Assembly: GCA_023388495.1 (NCBI GenBank)
Contig: JAEWGC010000054.1
Coordinates: 1 to 18,984, forward strand
DNA from: Bacillota bacterium
Lineage (GTDB): Bacteria > Bacillota > Clostridia > Tissierellales > Tissierellaceae
Reading direction: 5' to 3'
Length of the DNA stretch: 18,984 bases
Part shown: piece by piece, positions 1 through 7,040 of the stretch
How positions within the stretch are numbered: position 1 is the stretch's first letter
Layout: every line of letters begins with the position of its first letter
The notes under the pieces: generated by a model
The model's input: the letters and a program-made list of their open reading frames with translations, nothing else
The model's database searches: none
Told to the model about the DNA's origin: nothing
Position numbers and translations under genes: made by a program

Positions 1-35
1 ATATTTCTTAAAACTTCTTTTCTTGCTGTTGACAT
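1..35 (-). CDS. 5' end of an unidentified gene running off the left edge
   Basis: An ATG at 35-33 on the minus strand opens a frame reading MSTARKEVLRN before the window ends. A strong ribosome binding site (AAAGGAGC) lies about 6 bases upstream. The frame has the same direction as the two-component/ABC cassette and starts about 90 bases after the permease stop, so it may be the next gene of that transcript or an independently controlled one. Eleven or twelve residues are too few to name a family. The ribosome binding site forms one arm of a long hairpin, described separately. Confidence 0.55.
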   Translation of the reverse strand, partial: MSTARKEVLRN

Positions 36-37
36 AA

Positions 38-92
38 AAATGCTCCTTTCTGGTTTTAATCTTATTTTGATTCTTGCCAGAAAAGAGCATTT
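38..92 (-). promoter_or_regulatory. 16-bp hairpin that includes the ribosome binding site of the left-edge gene
   Basis: Bases 38-53 and 77-92 are inverted repeats of 16 positions with a 23-base loop. The single non-Watson-Crick position (46/84) is a G-U wobble in minus-strand RNA but a C-A mismatch in plus-strand RNA, which suggests the structure is meant for minus-strand RNA. The downstream arm carries the AAAGGAGC ribosome binding site of the gene starting at 35. It is followed by a short run of five Ts, so it may be both a terminator for the permease operon and a translation block on the next gene. Confidence 0.6.
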
Positions 93-125
93 ATTTTCAC
101 TTAAGCACAGATTTAATTACAGTCC

Positions 126-2744
126 CTAATTCTCTGTCTTCATGCTTTCCACTATAATCTTATCATTTATTCTCTTAAGTGGATATGCTCCTGATAATAA
201 GGCCACCACAGTGGCCCCTACACATGCAATGATTACATTTTGCCAAGGCATCACCCATTCGAATTCTCTGATTCCAATTACTATATTGAATAAAGCATAG
301 GTGAGTCCTGTTCCTATGACTCCTCCAAATACGGCTGCATATAATCCGTAGTATAAGGATTCAAAGGCTACCATTCTCTTAATCCCTGATTGAGTCATCC
401 CTACTGCTTTAATCATTGCAATTTCCTTAGTTCTTAGGATAATATTTGTACTTATTGTGTTTATTATATTTATGCAGCTAATTAAAGCTATTATAGTTAC
501 AAATCCATATAGGAATATACTTATTACGATTGATGATGTTCTCATTTGCTTAGCATATTCTTGATAATCTATATAGTTAAGGCCTGATGTAGTCTTACTT
601 AGTTCATCTATATAATTTCTAATTTCCTTAATATCTGAATTTTGATCCATCTCTATATATAAATGATTGTATGAATCAAGCATAGTATTTGGTGATACTT
701 CATCTGTCCCAAATAGATTATTAAACACAGTCTCTGTAGTTATAATATTGATGCTTCCATTATAGCTATAGACTCTCTCAAGTATGCCCTTTTCAAGCAC
801 GCCTGCTACTGTTAATTCACTATAGATTATATCTTCTTTACTATTTGTCTTATAAGAAGAAAATGGTATCTTATCTCCTGGCTTTAACTTATATCCTTCC
901 ATGAAAACTCTTCCATTGTTCTTTTCTTTATGGGCATAGGTATTATTTATAACTAATACTCCATTGTTTTTATTTAGTTCTTCAATATCTAGGGTTCCTT
1001 GTTGTAGCAATTCCTTTAATATATCAAAATTTTCATCCCCAATAGTATATATTTCTATGTTAGGGATCTTAATCAAGTCATCCTTCTTATCATTAAAGTG
1101 GCTGGGAGCCATATCCATCATCTTTTGGCTAATCATATTTTTTTCTAATAAGGCTTCTCCATTAGTGCTTTTTACTTTAAAAATTCTATTTACATCCTTC
1201 ATAGCTTTTAACTCATTATATATCTCTTCTGATTTACCATCCATATTTCCATAGACCGTAAAGTCTCCCATTTCTTCATTTGTTACAACCCCCATTTTAA
1301 ACATAAAATCTGAAAAGCTAGAAAAAGTGATAATTAATACTATACTTATAACCATAGAAAATACAGTGATTATAAATCTTTTTCTATTTCTTTTTAAATT
1401 CTTGTAGGCTATTTCTCCTTCTACCCCCAAGATTTTTCTTATAAATATAGAGTTTCTTGTTTTCTTGTATGTTTCCTTTTTAAAATTACCAGTATTTCTA
1501 ACAGCCTCTAGTGGAGATACTTTTCCTCCCCGTCTTGCTGGTCCTATTGCAGATAAAAATACAGTTATTAATCCAGTTACAGAACTAATTAAAAATACTG
1601 CTGCCGATATGGTTATCTCCATATCCTTAAAAAGGGGTATGTCTGATTTTAGTAAGCCTATTGCATACAGTACTATCTTCATTGCCAATACCCCTGAAAA
1701 TAACCCAATAGGTATACCTATTACACTAAGGATTGAAGCCTCCTTTAGAACGATTCCTCGTATTTGTTTTGGAGTCGCTCCTACTGACCTTAATAGTCCA
1801 AACTGAGATATTCTCTCTAAAACAGATATATTGAATGCATTATATATTACTGCCACTGTAGATACTACAATTAATCCAACTATAAATGCTAATAAAGTTA
1901 TCATAGACTTATTAAAAGTATCACTTAAGCTTTCAGCATAAAGCCTTAGTAATTTATTATTGTATTGGACATTCCCTTCACTAATCCCTATATCATTTGC
2001 TATATCCATTATTTTTTTGTTAGCATCCTTTACATTAGGGATTTTTATATAAGCATTATAGTTTCCTTCTTCCATCTCATTACTCATTCCAATAATAGCA
2101 GTAGTCACTAGATTTCCTTTCCAAATATATTGAGGTTTTATAAATCCTACTACTGTATATTCCTTTTCTTTTGTTTTCTCAAAGAATTCCTTAGTAACTA
2201 CCTTTTCTCCTTCAGGATTTTCATCCTTTTGAAATATTCTATTTCCAAGGTTTAATTTAATCTTATCCCCCAGTTTTACTTCTTTGTCAAAGTATTCAAT
2301 TACCCAATGCTCTAGAGCTATTTCCTCTGGAGTCTCTGGAACTCTTCCTGACTCAATATTAAAAGGAAGCATTTCTAGTGATTTCTTATCATAACCTTCT
2401 ATCTCTAAATATCTATAGGGAATATCCCAGCCATAGTCTTCACGCTCTTCTTTAGTAGTTTCCTTCACTATAGCTGCACCTTCAATTTTACTAATCCCTG
2501 CATCTGATACTGCCACATGGTTAATTAGTTTATCAGTACTCTCTCTATCTATTCCCATAAATATGGCATGATGAGCCCCATTTTCCCTTATAGCTTCTGT
2601 TATCAATGCTCCCCTAGCAGATACTATTATGGTGCCTATGGCTGAAACAAGTGCTACTGAAAGGATTATCCCAAGTATTGTAAGGAGAGTTCTATTTCTT
2701 TGACCTTTTAAATATCTATAGGTGATTTCCTTATAGCTTCGCAC
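126..2744 (-). CDS. FtsX-type ABC transporter permease, two-domain, 872 residues
   Basis: This is the membrane subunit of an ABC transporter of the MacB/FtsX (type VII) class, which usually exports or extracts peptides, antibiotics or lipids. Residues ~20-42 form the first membrane helix, followed by a large extracytoplasmic region to ~280. A first FtsX domain (~282-410) contains the coupling segment around FGLLRSVGATPKQI (316-329) and ends in ARRGGKVSPLEAVR. A second half begins with a helix at ~458-478, has another large outer domain to ~750, and closes with a second FtsX domain containing KEIAMIKAVGMTQSGIKRM. The start is GTG at 2744 with GAGGTG about 8 bases upstream. It overlaps the ATPase gene by 14 bases, indicating translational coupling. 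The substrate cannot be read from sequence; the adjacent two-component system suggests a role in resistance to a cell-envelope-active compound. Confidence 0.9.
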   Translation of the reverse strand: MRSYKEITYRYLKGQRNRTLLTILGIILSVALVSAIGTIIVSARGALITEAIRENGAHHAIFMGIDRESTDKLINHVAVSDAGISKIEGAAIVKETTKEEREDYGWDIPYRYLEIEGYDKKSLEMLPFNIESGRVPETPEEIALEHWVIEYFDKEVKLGDKIKLNLGNRIFQKDENPEGEKVVTKEFFEKTKEKEYTVVGFIKPQYIWKGNLVTTAIIGMSNEMEEGNYNAYIKIPNVKDANKKIMDIANDIGISEGNVQYNNKLLRLYAESLSDTFNKSMITLLAFIVGLIVVSTVAVIYNAFNISVLERISQFGLLRSVGATPKQIRGIVLKEASILSVIGIPIGLFSGVLAMKIVLYAIGLLKSDIPLFKDMEITISAAVFLISSVTGLITVFLSAIGPARRGGKVSPLEAVRNTGNFKKETYKKTRNSIFIRKILGVEGEIAYKNLKRNRKRFIITVFSMVISIVLIITFSSFSDFMFKMGVVTNEEMGDFTVYGNMDGKSEEIYNELKAMKDVNRIFKVKSTNGEALLEKNMISQKMMDMAPSHFNDKKDDLIKIPNIEIYTIGDENFDILKELLQQGTLDIEELNKNNGVLVINNTYAHKEKNNGRVFMEGYKLKPGDKIPFSSYKTNSKEDIIYSELTVAGVLEKGILERVYSYNGSINIITTETVFNNLFGTDEVSPNTMLDSYNHLYIEMDQNSDIKEIRNYIDELSKTTSGLNYIDYQEYAKQMRTSSIVISIFLYGFVTIIALISCINIINTISTNIILRTKEIAMIKAVGMTQSGIKRMVAFESLYYGLYAAVFGGVIGTGLTYALFNIVIGIREFEWVMPWQNVIIACVGATVVALLSGAYPLKRINDKIIVESMKTEN

Positions 2745-3423
2745 TATTAATCACCTCATCTTTTACGATGTTTCCGTCCTCTATGGTTATTATCCTATCA
2801 GCTTGTGACGCAATATTTAAATCATGAGTTATAAGTATCAAGGTCTGGTTATATTTTCTTACAGATATTTTAAGTAAATCAACTATTTCTTTACTATTTT
2901 TACTATCTAAGTTTCCAGTAGGCTCATCAGCCAATACTATAGATGGACTATAAGCTAATGCTCTACCTATGGAGACCCTCTGCTGTTGCCCTCCTGAAAG
3001 CTCATTAGGTAGGTGGTGTCTTCTCTCTTGTAATCCAAGAATATTTATTAATTCCTCAAAATGTTCCTTATTTACCTTCTTTGTATCTAAAAGTATAGGT
3101 AATAACATATTTTCTTCTGCTGTAAGAACTGGAACTAGATTATAGAACTGAAAAATAAATCCTACCTTTCTTCTTCTAAATATGGCTAGCTCCTTTTCTG
3201 ATAGGCCATATATATCTACTCCGTCAACATACACCTTTCCGCTAGTTGGCTTATCTACTCCTCCTAGTAAATGTAACAATGTAGATTTTCCAGATCCACT
3301 GGCCCCTACTACTGCTACAAATTCTCCTTTGTTTATAGTTAGATTAATGTTTTTTAGAGCATCTACTTTAGTGTTTCCTGTACCGTAAGATTTGCATAAA
3401 TTAACAACCTTTACTACATCCAT
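2731..3423 (-). CDS. ABC transporter ATP-binding protein, LolD/MacB type
   Basis: This is the cytoplasmic ATPase that pairs with the overlapping FtsX-type permease. The motifs are complete: Walker A GASGSGKST (40-48), Q-loop glutamine 92, signature LSGGQQQR (142-149), Walker B IVLADEP (162-168), the D-loop GNLDS and H-loop His200. The length of 230 residues is normal for this family. The start is ATG at 3423 with AGGAGG upstream. A 73-base gap with its own TATAAT box and a direct repeat separates it from the sensor kinase, so it may be separately induced. The gene order (regulator, kinase, ATPase, permease) is typical of sensing/detoxification modules such as Bce- or Ytr-like systems. The kinase does not have the very short sensor loop expected of a BceS-type kinase, so that exact class is not claimed. 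Confidence 0.93.
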   Translation of the reverse strand: MDVVKVVNLCKSYGTGNTKVDALKNINLTINKGEFVAVVGASGSGKSTLLHLLGGVDKPTSGKVYVDGVDIYGLSEKELAIFRRRKVGFIFQFYNLVPVLTAEENMLLPILLDTKKVNKEHFEELINILGLQERRHHLPNELSGGQQQRVSIGRALAYSPSIVLADEPTGNLDSKNSKEIVDLLKISVRKYNQTLILITHDLNIASQADRIITIEDGNIVKDEVINSAKL

Positions 3424-3456
3424 TTTTACTTCCTCCTATTTCATTTTTCTAACTAT

Positions 3457-3501
3457 ATTATAAAATATCAATCTTACATCTTAGTGAATATCTATATTAC
3501 A
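3457..3501 (-). promoter_or_regulatory. Candidate ABC operon promoter with a direct repeat as possible regulator site
   Basis: On the minus strand TATAAT lies at 3462-3457. Immediately upstream are two direct copies of a 15-base element beginning TGTAA and ending GATATT, at 3501-3487 and 3478-3464. They match at 13 of 15 positions with a 23-base period. No good -35 box is visible because the nearer copy and its upstream flank occupy that space. Direct repeats just upstream of a -10 box are the usual target of OmpR-family regulators, so activation by the neighbouring response regulator is inferred. The farther copy overlaps the stop codon of the kinase gene. Confidence 0.45.
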
Positions 3502-4717
3502 ATTTAGTAAGAAAAGTCATTGTAAACTCTGTTCCCTTGCCTTTCTTACTCTTTACAGAAATAGTCCCTTCTTGAGACTCTACTATTAGCTTTGCTAAAT
3601 TTAGTCCTATACCTATACTCTCTGGCTTCACTTCAGAGCTTACTTTATAGAACCTTTCAAATATATGAGGTAAATGTTTCTCATCTATACCCTCTCCGTT
3701 ATCTCCCACAATAATACTACTGAATAGTGGTGTTTCTTCTAGCTTAATATTAATCTTTCCTCTGCCATGCTCTGTGGCATTTTTGATTATATTTATTAAG
3801 GCTTCTGCAGTCCAATCTTTATCTCCATAAAAAACAGCATCTTTATTACCTTCTATTTCCAGGGTTTGATTTTCTAATTTATCACTTAATGCAACTATAG
3901 CTATATTAATTATATCCTGTAATAGTACCCTTTGCTTTTTAAATTCAATGGCTCCGGCCTCTATTCTAGCTACCTTTAGAAGATTGATTGTAAGCCATTC
4001 CATTCTCTCTAATTGAGATCTTTCCCTTTCTAAGAAATTCTTTCTTGTATCTATTTCCATATTTTCATCTTCTGATAAAATATCATTTATTACTATTAAA
4101 GAAGATAGGGGTGTTTTAAGCTGATGTGAGATATCCGATATCATATTCTTTAGAAATACCTTCTCCCTCTTTAATGTATCTAGACTATTTTCTAATCTAT
4201 TGGCCATTTGGTTAAACTGATGGTTGAGTATATTGAAATCCCCTTCTCCTTCCTCAGTTAAATATACTCCAAAGTCTCCCTCCACTACTTTTTCTGCTGC
4301 ATTATATACATTTTCTACCTTTTCATATATTTTTTTATATTCTCCTCTTACCATAAACCCTAGAGGTATTGTAAATATAAGAATTAGTAAAGATATAAGT
4401 ATTTGTAAATTACTCCCTTTTAATATGGGCTGAAAGGATTTGTTAAGTTTCTCATGATAGCCATATGTTTTTAATATTTCCTGTCCAATCAACTTATCTT
4501 CATCTGATACATCCTTAGTTATATATGGAATTATTTCATCCTTCAATTCAGGATGATTTTTTATTGTATTGCCAACTAAGGCCATATCTCTTGCTATTAT
4601 TTTTTTATTTATATTGTCTATAAAAGCATTTACAACAAAAAAGCCTACTACAGCAAATATTACTTGTAGTAGTATAAGTTTTAATATCATAGATTTCAAT
4701 TCATGATTTCTAAACAT
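3497..4717 (-). CDS. Membrane sensor histidine kinase, 406 residues
   Basis: This is a two-helix membrane kinase that senses an external signal and phosphorylates the response regulator encoded just upstream. A first helix (~12-33) and a second (~104-123) bracket an outer domain of about 70 residues, and a HAMP-like region follows (~124-180). The dimerisation/phosphoacceptor motif ISDISHQLKTPL places the phosphorylated histidine at 198. The catalytic domain carries the N box (NIIKNATEHG, Asn313), G1 box DNGEGID (339-345), an F box (FERFYK) and G2 box GIGLNLA (369-375). The start is ATG 4717 with AAGGTGAG upstream. Only 7 bases separate it from the regulator gene. The outer domain is longer than in BceS-type kinases that have almost no sensor loop, so this kinase might detect its ligand itself. 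Confidence 0.93.
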   Translation of the reverse strand: MFRNHELKSMILKLILLQVIFAVVGFFVVNAFIDNINKKIIARDMALVGNTIKNHPELKDEIIPYITKDVSDEDKLIGQEILKTYGYHEKLNKSFQPILKGSNLQILISLLILIFTIPLGFMVRGEYKKIYEKVENVYNAAEKVVEGDFGVYLTEEGEGDFNILNHQFNQMANRLENSLDTLKREKVFLKNMISDISHQLKTPLSSLIVINDILSEDENMEIDTRKNFLERERSQLERMEWLTINLLKVARIEAGAIEFKKQRVLLQDIINIAIVALSDKLENQTLEIEGNKDAVFYGDKDWTAEALINIIKNATEHGRGKINIKLEETPLFSSIIVGDNGEGIDEKHLPHIFERFYKVSSEVKPESIGIGLNLAKLIVESQEGTISVKSKKGKGTEFTMTFLTKL

Positions 4718-4724
4718 TTTATTC

Positions 4725-5411
4725 TCACCTTACATCTACATTCCATCTATATCCTACACCTCTAATGGTTTTTATATATATAGGATTCGATGAATCTTCC
4801 TCTATCTTTTCTCGAAGTCTTCTTATATATACTGATAAGGAGTTATCGTCTACAAATTCCCCATCTACATCCCAAAGCTTTTCCAATATCATCATTCTAG
4901 ATAAGACCTTATGGGGATTATTCATTAATATGTTTAACAACTTGTATTCTGATGGTGTAAGTTGTACCAGCTCTCCTTTAATATAGGCCTTATATTCTGT
5001 TAAATGTATCTTTATATCCCTAGAAACTAAAATATCTCTTTGGGTTACATTAGCTGTCCTTCTAAGTACTGCCTTGATTCTAGAAATTAACTCCTTTATT
5101 CTAAAAGGCTTAGTTATATAATCATCACCACCGATATCTAACCCCATTACAATATTTACTTCTTCATCTTGAGCTGTTAGGAATATAATCGGTGTTGTTT
5201 TATCTTTTCTTATATATTTACAAAGTTCAAAACCATTTCCATCTGGTAACATTATATCTAATATTATTAAATCATAATCTACTTTATCTACTAACTCTTT
5301 CCCTTTAGCAATACCATTTATCACATCTACATCATACCCTTCAGTTTTCAAAGAATACTCTATCCCCATTGCTAAAGTTACATCATCTTCTACTAAAAGT
5401 ACCTTAGTCAT
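4725..5411 (-). CDS. OmpR-family response regulator, 228 residues
   Basis: The receiver domain occupies residues ~1-120, with acidic residues D9/D10, phosphoacceptor Asp52 (in LIILDIMLPDGNG), Thr79 and Lys101. The C-terminal winged helix (~130-225) includes LTPSEYKLLNILMNNPHKVLS and the recognition-helix region NSLSVYIRRLREKIE, ending IKTIRGVGYRW as usual for this family. The start is ATG 5411 with GAGAGGTG upstream. It is the first gene of the leftward cassette and is transcribed from an extended -10 promoter at 5436-5444. The likely job is to switch on the ATPase/permease pair when the cognate kinase fires; this is inferred from neighbourhood. Confidence 0.94.
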   Translation of the reverse strand: MTKVLLVEDDVTLAMGIEYSLKTEGYDVDVINGIAKGKELVDKVDYDLIILDIMLPDGNGFELCKYIRKDKTTPIIFLTAQDEEVNIVMGLDIGGDDYITKPFRIKELISRIKAVLRRTANVTQRDILVSRDIKIHLTEYKAYIKGELVQLTPSEYKLLNILMNNPHKVLSRMMILEKLWDVDGEFVDDNSLSVYIRRLREKIEEDSSNPIYIKTIRGVGYRWNVDVR

Positions 5412-5435
5412 ATTAACACACCTCTCTTTATTAAT

Positions 5436-5489
5436 ATTATAACAGAATATAGGAACTCTTAATTAAGATATTTAAAATTATGATACAAT
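5436..5489. promoter_or_regulatory. Back-to-back overlapping promoters for the regulator and the AraC-kinase gene
   Basis: Leftward, TATAAT (5441-5436) is preceded by TGT, an extended -10. Rightward, TACAAT (5484-5489) is preceded by TGA, also an extended -10. With 17-base spacers the two -35 positions are 5459-5464 (minus) and 5461-5466 (plus). Both read AATTAA and lie inside the palindrome CTTAATTAAG at 5458-5467. RNA polymerase could therefore hardly occupy both promoters at once. The -35 matches are weak, as is usual for extended -10 promoters. Confidence 0.5.
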
Positions 5490-5573
5490 AAACTAATATA
5501 GCAACATAGGAAATATTTTTGCTTCATCTCTATGTTAAACTCATATTATCCTAGGGTTGAAAGGAGAATAGCC

Positions 5574-6896
5574 GTGAACACTATTAAGTTGCTTCAAAAA
5601 TCAATTGACTATATTGAAGAAAATCTAAGATCTGAACTTTCATTATCAGAGCTTGCAGAAATCTCAGGATTTTCAATATATCATTTCTGCAGGATTTTTT
5701 CCATATATGTAGGTATGCCTGTAGCTGCCTTTATAACCAAACGTAGACTTTACCATGGAATCTATGAGATTCAAAGTGGCAAAAAGACAATTGACGTAGC
5801 TTATCTTTATGGTTTTGATACTTATGCAGGATTCTTTAAGGCATTTAAGCGTGAATTTGGTTGCTCTCCTACAAAATTTCTAAAACTAAATACTGTTAAA
5901 AGGCCAATAGCAGTAAATTTAATTAGGGAGGCAAAAATTATGTTGACACAAACGCAAATAAAACAACTATTATCAAATTGGGATATAGACACAAAGTTAG
6001 AAATAGAAGATACCTTTTCTGCAGGTGGTGCTGTGAAAAACAAGGAAACATGGGTAATAGGTGAAAACTATATTTTCAAAACAGGCAAAAATATTGCTGG
6101 CTTAAAGACACATATTGCTATTTCTAGGGAAATAGAAAAGTCTAAAATGCTTGCAGCAACTCCTATTAAAACTATCAGTGGTGAGGACTTTATCATCCAA
6201 GATGATAGATACTTTTGTCTTACAAATCGTGTTAAAGGTGGATTTTTAACACCTGAAGAACGCTATACAGGAAATAGGATTGAAACAGGTAAAAAATATG
6301 GTAGAGCCATTGGTAATCTGCACAAAATTCTTGAAAAGCAGGATAATAACTTGGAAGTAAACGACAGTAATCTCCTTAAAACTGTTTTTAATTGGGCTCT
6401 TCCAAAAGCAAAGGTTACTATGGAGCAATGGGGCTGTCCATTACCAGATGAATTTTATAAAGATTTTACTGAAAGTCTTAACAAAATTTATAGTGAATTG
6501 CCACGACATATAATTCATCGTGACGCTAGTCCATCAAATATTATGTTTCATAATGGTGAAGTTAGTGGATTTATCGACTTTGTAATTAGTGAAAGAAACG
6601 TAAGAATCTTTGACCCCTGCTACTGTGCAACAGGAATCTTATCAGAGGCTGATGATATTCCGGATGGATTTGATAAATGGGATGAGATTCTCAGGGGAAT
6701 TATCTCTGGATATGATGAAATCAGCAAATTAACAGAAGCTGAGAAGTTTGCAATCCCATATGTGATTTACTCTATTCAAATGATTTTTATTGCATGGTTC
6801 CTAACAGAGGAAACCTATAAAAATATTGCCATTAGAAATAGAGAAATGCTTATTTGGATATGGGAGAATAGAGATAAATGTTTTGGAAAACTATAA
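5574..6896 (+). CDS. AraC-type DNA-binding domain fused to an aminoglycoside-phosphotransferase-like kinase, 440 residues
   Basis: The N-terminal ~105 residues hold the two helix-turn-helix motifs of an AraC/XylS DNA-binding domain (LSLSELAEISGFSIYHFCRIF at ~22-42 and TIDVAYLYGFDTYAGFFKAF ~72-91, closing FGCSPTKF). AraC regulators usually carry this domain at the C-terminus; here it is N-terminal. The remainder is a choline/aminoglycoside kinase (APH) fold: Lys169 in YIFKTG, the catalytic loop HRDASPSN (His315, Asp317, Asn322) and the metal-binding Asp335 in GFIDF. The preferred start is GTG 5574, with AAGGAG 8 bases upstream. An in-frame ATG at 5532 has no good ribosome binding site. The kinase may modify an antibiotic or small metabolite, or may only bind one as effector; substrate is unknown. 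It is divergent from a drug-export-like cassette, which makes a resistance role plausible but unproven. Confidence 0.85.
   Translation: MNTIKLLQKSIDYIEENLRSELSLSELAEISGFSIYHFCRIFSIYVGMPVAAFITKRRLYHGIYEIQSGKKTIDVAYLYGFDTYAGFFKAFKREFGCSPTKFLKLNTVKRPIAVNLIREAKIMLTQTQIKQLLSNWDIDTKLEIEDTFSAGGAVKNKETWVIGENYIFKTGKNIAGLKTHIAISREIEKSKMLAATPIKTISGEDFIIQDDRYFCLTNRVKGGFLTPEERYTGNRIETGKKYGRAIGNLHKILEKQDNNLEVNDSNLLKTVFNWALPKAKVTMEQWGCPLPDEFYKDFTESLNKIYSELPRHIIHRDASPSNIMFHNGEVSGFIDFVISERNVRIFDPCYCATGILSEADDIPDGFDKWDEILRGIISGYDEISKLTEAEKFAIPYVIYSIQMIFIAWFLTEETYKNIAIRNREMLIWIWENRDKCFGKL
5924..5942 (+). promoter_or_regulatory. Internal in-frame ribosome binding site and ATG
   Basis: AGGGAGG at 5925-5931 is followed, after 8 bases, by ATG at 5940, in the same frame as the AraC-kinase fusion. 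A product starting here would have 318 residues (MLTQTQIKQLL...), the size of a stand-alone APH-type kinase. It would begin exactly at the linker between the DNA-binding part and the kinase part. Confidence 0.45.
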
Positions 6897-6914
6897 TATA
6901 AAGCTTCACTTTAC

Positions 6915-6970
6915 AAAAAAGACAGGATAAACGCCTGTGCCCGTACTATTGGGCGCTCCTGTCTTTTTTT
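6915..6970 (+). terminator. Rho-independent terminator of the AraC-kinase gene
   Basis: AAAAAAGACAGGA (6915-6927) pairs with TCCTGTCTTTTTT (6957-6969), and an inner GCCC/GGGC stem closes a larger loop. The right arm ends in a run of seven Ts. The arms are rich in A on one side and T on the other, so it could work in both directions, but the only adjacent upstream gene is on the plus strand. Confidence 0.85.
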
Positions 6971-6998
6971 GACCTACTTACATGACTATTAAATTATG

Positions 6999-7007
6999 TG
7001 GTATTAT
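6999..7007 (+). promoter_or_regulatory. Extended -10 promoter of the aldehyde dehydrogenase gene
   Basis: TGG followed by TATTAT (7002-7007) forms an extended -10 box; the -35 region is weak (TACATG at 6979-6984). Transcription would begin near 7013. This lies downstream of the upstream in-frame ATG at 6996 and so argues against that start. Confidence 0.4.
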
Positions 7008-7040
7008 ATAAATATAATTTATTGGGAAAGGAATGATCCT

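Noticed and set aside
964..1806. Plus-strand open frames within the permease gene
   Set aside because: They are antisense shadows of a gene with clear FtsX domains and have no ribosome binding sites.
5532..5573. ATG start of the AraC-kinase fusion 14 codons upstream
   Set aside because: No good ribosome binding site precedes it, whereas GTG 5574 has AAGGAG at ideal spacing and begins right at the AraC helix.
6996..7040. A 15-residue longer start for the aldehyde dehydrogenase
   Set aside because: The upstream ATG overlaps the likely -10 box and has no ribosome binding site; the added residues do not fit the family start.
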